Source of the DNA: Oscillospiraceae bacterium | Lineage (GTDB): Bacteria > Bacillota > Clostridia > Oscillospirales > Ruminococcaceae | Direction: 5' to 3' | Assembly (NCBI GenBank): GCA_014799395.1 | Contig: JAAVID010000079.1 | Location: 1 to 33,390 of the forward strand | Length of the DNA stretch: 33,390 nucleotides | Shown: positions 30,180 to 33,390 of the stretch, in pieces | Layout of the letters: every line of letters starts with the position of its first letter | How positions within the stretch are numbered: the first letter of the stretch is position 1 | The notes under the pieces: generated by a model | The model's input: the letters and a program-made list of their open reading frames with translations, nothing else | Told to the model about the DNA's origin: nothing | Database searches by the model: none | Translations under genes and position numbers: made by a program

Positions 30180-31310
30180 ATGACGAAAAATAAGAAAATA
30201 CTTATCATAACCTTATCGGCGGTCGGGAGAATGATATTGGTATTGATCACCGCAGCCGTAATAGATATTTACTGCTCCGTGACAAATCAGCCCGCGGAGC
30301 TTATCGAAACGCTTTCCGCTAAAGGCAAAGCCGTTGCCTATGTTAAGGAAAAATACGGCGGCATCCCGCTCGCTCTCTCCGCCGAGCCCGTGTATTCGGG
30401 CGGCTTTATGTTTGGCAAAGGCACGCTCCGCGGCTCGGTCGTCCACTTCAGCGGCTTCGACGTCTTGGTCGCCGACGATAAGATCACCGATAACCGACAA
30501 TATGCCGAGATAGTTGACGCATTTACAGAAAAATTTCTCCCGATAAACGAGATATACTCCGAGGTTGAGGAACAAACGGTAGCGCTCGATTTCGGCGTAA
30601 GGGTCTCATCCAAGACTTATCAAGAATTCAACAGCGCTTATTTTGACGGCGACATATCGGAATTTCTCCGCGCTGCCGATCCCGGTCTCATTGTTTGTCT
30701 TGAAGGTCAGGGCTTTCACGAAAAGAGAGACGAAACTCCCGCGCTTCTTTATGAAATGCTTGAACGTATCTATAACTCAACGGGAGGAGACATTCGCGTT
30801 TACGCTTATGTGTATGACCCCGAGCTTGACCTGCCCGATATGCCGCTGGAGGACAACGGATACCGCGCCCTGCGTTATCCTCCGAAAAGATACGATGATT
30901 ATATGGAGCTTATTGCCGCGGGCAGTATCGACAGACACGACTGGTATGATGAAATAATCGTTCAGCAGCCGATATTTTATAATATAGATGAATTCACCGC
31001 TATCTCGGATTACGATGTAGCTTCGCGCATAACCTCGGAAAAGGATTTTTTCTTTGCTCCCAAAGATTTTTCCGAAAACACGACGGTTTACCGCGGAATA
31101 TATAATTTGGACTACCGCGCCGATGAAAACGTCCTCACCGTAAAGGAAAACGGAATTTACTGCGGTCTTAATAATACAAAGCACGATTTTCTTCTCCGCC
31201 TTGACAGAGAGCGCTACGGCATAACCGACAGCACCATTGCCCTCAGAGTAACTCCTCCCGTAACAGCCGAAAGATGGTACGGAAAACAGCTGTATGTCTC
31301 AGACGGCTAA
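30180..31310 (+). CDS. unknown membrane-anchored protein; frame continues past two in-frame TAA codons to 31478
   Basis: 376 residues to the first stop. One N-terminal hydrophobic segment (about 6-32, LIITLSAVGRMILVLITAAV) acts as anchor or signal, followed by a large mixed alpha/beta soluble domain, probably extracellular. I recognise no family. After TAA at 31308-31310 the same frame stays protein-like: DAYYCDENRWYY, a second TAA (31347-31349), then DDKYLYLYVPY through ERPGVYIAFADIADQRFF to TAA at 31476-31478. Tyr/Asp-rich composition and codon use match on both sides of each stop. The ancestral protein was probably about 432 residues, so this is likely a pseudogene or a truncated product. 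Promoter and ribosome site are intact. Confidence 0.7.
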   Translation: MTKNKKILIITLSAVGRMILVLITAAVIDIYCSVTNQPAELIETLSAKGKAVAYVKEKYGGIPLALSAEPVYSGGFMFGKGTLRGSVVHFSGFDVLVADDKITDNRQYAEIVDAFTEKFLPINEIYSEVEEQTVALDFGVRVSSKTYQEFNSAYFDGDISEFLRAADPGLIVCLEGQGFHEKRDETPALLYEMLERIYNSTGGDIRVYAYVYDPELDLPDMPLEDNGYRALRYPPKRYDDYMELIAAGSIDRHDWYDEIIVQQPIFYNIDEFTAISDYDVASRITSEKDFFFAPKDFSENTTVYRGIYNLDYRADENVLTVKENGIYCGLNNTKHDFLLRLDRERYGITDSTIALRVTPPVTAERWYGKQLYVSDG

Positions 31311-31478
31311 GACGCATACTATTGCGACGAAAACCGCTGGTACTATTAAGACGACAAATATCTCTATCTGTATGTACCGTACCTCTGCTCCGATCTTTCT
31401 CCTTTTGAGGAAAGACCGGGGGTGTATATCGCTTTTGCGGATATTGCGGATCAGCGTTTTTTCAGCAGCGGACAGTAA
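31311..31478 (+). pseudogene. C-terminal part of the 30180 gene beyond its nonsense codons
   Basis: 56 codons in the same frame as the preceding ORF, interrupted once by TAA (31347-31349). It reads as ordinary protein with no frameshift. The next promoter begins at 31484, immediately after its final TAA, as expected for the true gene end. Confidence 0.6.
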
Positions 31479-31483
31479 TCTAC

Positions 31484-31512
31484 TTGACAAAAACGTCTTT
31501 TCGTCTTATAAT
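31484..31512 (+). promoter_or_regulatory. promoter of the pyridoxal kinase-EamA operon
   Basis: TTGACA (31484-31489), 17-bp spacer, TATAAT (31507-31512). AAAGGAC follows before the ATG at 31557. Confidence 0.85.
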
Positions 31513-31556
31513 TATAACAGTGCGCAAAACCCGAATTTTACATAAAGGACAAAAGA

Positions 31557-32381
31557 ATGAAACGAATTGCAACTATCCAGGACTTTTCCTGCGTCGGAAA
31601 GTGCAGCCTTACCGTCGCGCTGCCCGTCATCTCCGCGGCGGGTATAGAATGCTGCGGCATACCTACCGCTGTGCTGTCAAATCATACGGGCTTCCCCGGC
31701 TTCTACTCCCGCGATCTCACCGAGGATATTCCAAAGATCTGCGAACAGCTCAATACCCATAAGATCGCCTTCGACGCCATCTCAACCGGCTACATCGCCG
31801 GTATCTCCCAAATGTCGCCTATCGAGGAGTTTATCCGCGGCTTCCGCGGCGAAAATACTCTTGTTTTCATCGACCCCGTCATGGGCGACTACGGCAGACT
31901 TTACTCGCAGATAACGGAACAATACGCCGAAAAAATGCGCGGACTGTGCGCTCACGCCGACATTATCGCGCCAAACCTTACCGAAGCGTATATGCTGCTC
32001 GGCAAAGCCTACCGCGACGACCCCGACGAGGGGGAGCTGCGCGATATGCTTAAAGGACTTTCGGAGCTCGGCGCAAAGACCGTCGTCATCACGGGTATCC
32101 TCCGCGGCAGGGAGATAGGCTGCGCCGCTCTTTACGACGGCGAATTCTGCGAGAACTACGCCGAGAGACAGGACGTATCATGCAGCGGCACGGGCGATAT
32201 TTTCGCGTCCGTGCTGCTCAGCGCGATACTCCGCGAAAAGGGCTTTGAAAAGTCGCTCGATATAGCCGTCAAGTTCATCGCCGAGGCTGCGCGGCTCACC
32301 GCCGCCGACCCCGACAGACCCTTCTACGGCGTAAACTTCGAGCAGGCGATACCGTATCTTATCAAACTTCTGGAGAGCTGA
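31557..32381 (+). CDS. pyridoxal/pyridoxamine kinase (PdxY/PdxK-type ribokinase fold)
   Basis: ATP-dependent kinase of the vitamin B6 salvage pathway that phosphorylates pyridoxal, pyridoxamine or pyridoxine. 274 residues of the ribokinase superfamily. Visible motifs: N-terminal IQDFSCVGKCSLTVALP with the substrate loop, FIDPVMGDYGRLY, APNLTEAYMLLG, VVITG, and the anion-hole/catalytic GTGD (211-214) in SCSGTGDIFASV. The length and start match the Firmicutes pyridoxamine kinase family. The related HMP kinase ThiD is less likely because the N-terminus lacks the ThiD pattern. It is translationally coupled to the EamA transporter (TGATATG). Confidence 0.9.
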   Translation: MKRIATIQDFSCVGKCSLTVALPVISAAGIECCGIPTAVLSNHTGFPGFYSRDLTEDIPKICEQLNTHKIAFDAISTGYIAGISQMSPIEEFIRGFRGENTLVFIDPVMGDYGRLYSQITEQYAEKMRGLCAHADIIAPNLTEAYMLLGKAYRDDPDEGELRDMLKGLSELGAKTVVITGILRGREIGCAALYDGEFCENYAERQDVSCSGTGDIFASVLLSAILREKGFEKSLDIAVKFIAEAARLTAADPDRPFYGVNFEQAIPYLIKLLES

Positions 32382-32382
32382 T

Positions 32383-33252
32383 ATGGAACGCAACAAACGC
32401 CTTGGCAAAGCCATTTTGCTGATAATACTTTCGGCGTTTTTCTTCGCGCTGATGAATATGTTCGTGTCGCTTTCGGGAGACGTTCCCGTTATTCAGAAAA
32501 CGTTTTTCCGCAACCTTTTCGCAATGATCATCGCAAGCGGCGCGATGATAAAAAACCGTCACTACATAATCCCGAAAAAGGGCGAGCGGACGGGGATATT
32601 CCTGCGCTCGCTGTTCGGGCTGCTGGGAATGTTCGGCAATTTTTACGCGCTTTCGAGACTGGCGGTCGCGGACGCGTCGCTGCTCAACAAAATGTCGCCG
32701 TTTTTCGCGATGATCTTCTCGGCGGTCTTGCTGAGGGAGCGCCCCGACAGGGTGCAGACAGCGTGCATTTTAACGGCGTTCTTCGGCGCGATGTTCGTGC
32801 TCAAGCCGAGCTTTCAGAACGCCGACCTGCTTCCGTCCTGCGCGGGATTTCTCGGCGGAGCGTGCGCGGGCTTGGCGTATACGTTCGTGAGAAAGCTCAC
32901 GGGCGGCGGGACTAAAGGCTATTATATCGTGTTCTTTTTCAGCGCGTTTTCAACGCTGTGCACGCTCCCCGTGATGATCTTCGGCTACTCGCCGATGACG
33001 TGGGGGCAATTGCTTTGCCTGCTGGGAGCGGGCGCGGCAGCCGCGGGCGGACAGTTCGCGATAACCGCTGCGTATACCTACGCTCCCGCCCGCGAGATCT
33101 CGATATACGATTATTCGCAGATAGTTTTCGCCGCGGTGCTGGGGTTCGCCGTAATGGGGCAATTGCCCGATGTGTGGAGCTTTGTCGGCTATTTTATCAT
33201 AGTCGGCGCGGCGTTTGTTATGTTCGGATATAATAACGGAAAGGCAAAGTGA
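32383..33252 (+). CDS. EamA/DMT-family transporter
   Basis: 289 residues with ten hydrophobic helices arranged as two EamA repeats. The first ends near SPFFAMIFSAVLLRERPDRVQ, the second near DYSQIVFAAVLGFAVMGQLPD, the usual Pro/Glu-containing motif pair. It is an inner-membrane drug/metabolite exporter or permease. The start lies one base after the kinase stop, and GGAG inside the kinase 3' end is its ribosome site. Co-transcription with a B6 kinase suggests movement of a B6 vitamer or related metabolite, but the family is too broad to name a substrate. Confidence 0.92.
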   Translation: MERNKRLGKAILLIILSAFFFALMNMFVSLSGDVPVIQKTFFRNLFAMIIASGAMIKNRHYIIPKKGERTGIFLRSLFGLLGMFGNFYALSRLAVADASLLNKMSPFFAMIFSAVLLRERPDRVQTACILTAFFGAMFVLKPSFQNADLLPSCAGFLGGACAGLAYTFVRKLTGGGTKGYYIVFFFSAFSTLCTLPVMIFGYSPMTWGQLLCLLGAGAAAAGGQFAITAAYTYAPAREISIYDYSQIVFAAVLGFAVMGQLPDVWSFVGYFIIVGAAFVMFGYNNGKAK

Positions 33253-33253
33253 A

Positions 33254-33390
33254 GGCAACACCGCACAATTATTGCCGTCCGCTTGCTTGCATATTTTCCG
33301 GCATATTGCACAATTCGTCCTAGCAAGGCATACAGCCTTGCGTCGTCCTCATTGTACAATCTGCCGAAAAATCTGTCTGCGCAATCGAAC
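33254..33390. repeat. imperfect palindromic interspersed element (cut by window edge)
   Basis: Central stem GCAAGGC-ATACA-GCCTTGC (33323-33341). Outer arms ATTTTCCGGCATATTGCACAAT (33293-33314) and, inverted, 33351-33372 match at all but about three positions. A further GGCAA/TTGCC pair lies at 33254-33276. No coding frame is supported. It looks like a MITE-like or regulatory palindromic repeat directly after the EamA gene. Confidence 0.6.

Noticed and set aside
31308-31349. TAA reassigned to an amino acid
   Set aside because: TAA ends many intact genes in this window (for example the GH5-like gene and def copy 1), so code reassignment is not plausible; pseudogene or local readthrough is simpler.
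1-33390. CRISPR array, rRNA, prophage or conjugative genes
   Set aside because: No regularly spaced repeats, rRNA signatures or phage/conjugation proteins were found on either strand.

Overview
The window looks like a chromosomal segment of a low-to-moderate GC Gram-positive gut anaerobe of the Clostridia, most like the Oscillospiraceae/Ruminococcus group. The reasons are the conserved Firmicutes order remA-gmk-priA-def-fmt-rsmB-rlmN-prpC-prkC, TTGACA-17-TATAAT promoters, lipoprotein signals, ECF sigma/anti-sigma pairs and DHHW-family proteins. Species cannot be fixed by eye.

Positions 1-10763 (minus strand) carry a tightly coupled housekeeping operon: remA, gmk, priA, two def paralogs, fmt, rsmB, rlmN, prpC and, behind its own promoter, prkC, which runs off the left edge. 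It joins biofilm/matrix regulation, GMP kinase, replication restart, formyl-Met handling, rRNA/tRNA methylation and the PASTA kinase/PP2C phosphatase pair. rpoZ and coaBC, which often sit between gmk and priA in Bacilli, are absent.

Positions 10853-11134 (plus strand) hold a tRNA-Thr(GGU). Immediately upstream lies a 3'-truncated copy of it with a hairpin inserted in the D-arm.

Positions 11197-20033 (minus strand) form the most interesting block, an operon reading MBOAT acyltransferase, three DHHW/AlgX-like SGNH proteins, an FkbH-like HAD enzyme, an acyl carrier protein and a GH5-like lipoprotein. It has the logic of Dlt D-alanylation (carrier protein, MBOAT, SGNH protein), but the loading enzyme is FkbH-like. 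I infer a system that loads a glyceryl or related C3 group on the carrier protein, passes it across the membrane and attaches it to an extracellular glycan.

Positions 20081-26446 (minus strand) hold two ECF sigma factor/anti-sigma modules, an unknown three-helix membrane protein, a lipoprotein, and an AT-rich patch (about 23320-24000) that looks like gene debris. Positions 26740-28675 hold a SipW-like signal peptidase homolog without recognisable catalytic residues, coupled to an ECF transporter S component.

From 28700 to the end transcription is mostly plus. A second tRNA-Thr (CGU) shows the same arrangement as the first: a 5' fragment of the tRNA, here followed by a VOC protein and a DUF3795 protein between 30-bp direct repeats, then the complete tRNA. 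Next come a dense field of hairpins, a membrane-anchored unknown protein whose frame continues through two in-frame TAA codons, a pyridoxal/pyridoxamine kinase, an EamA transporter and an imperfect palindromic repeat at the right edge. No rRNA, CRISPR array, integrase or transposase was seen.
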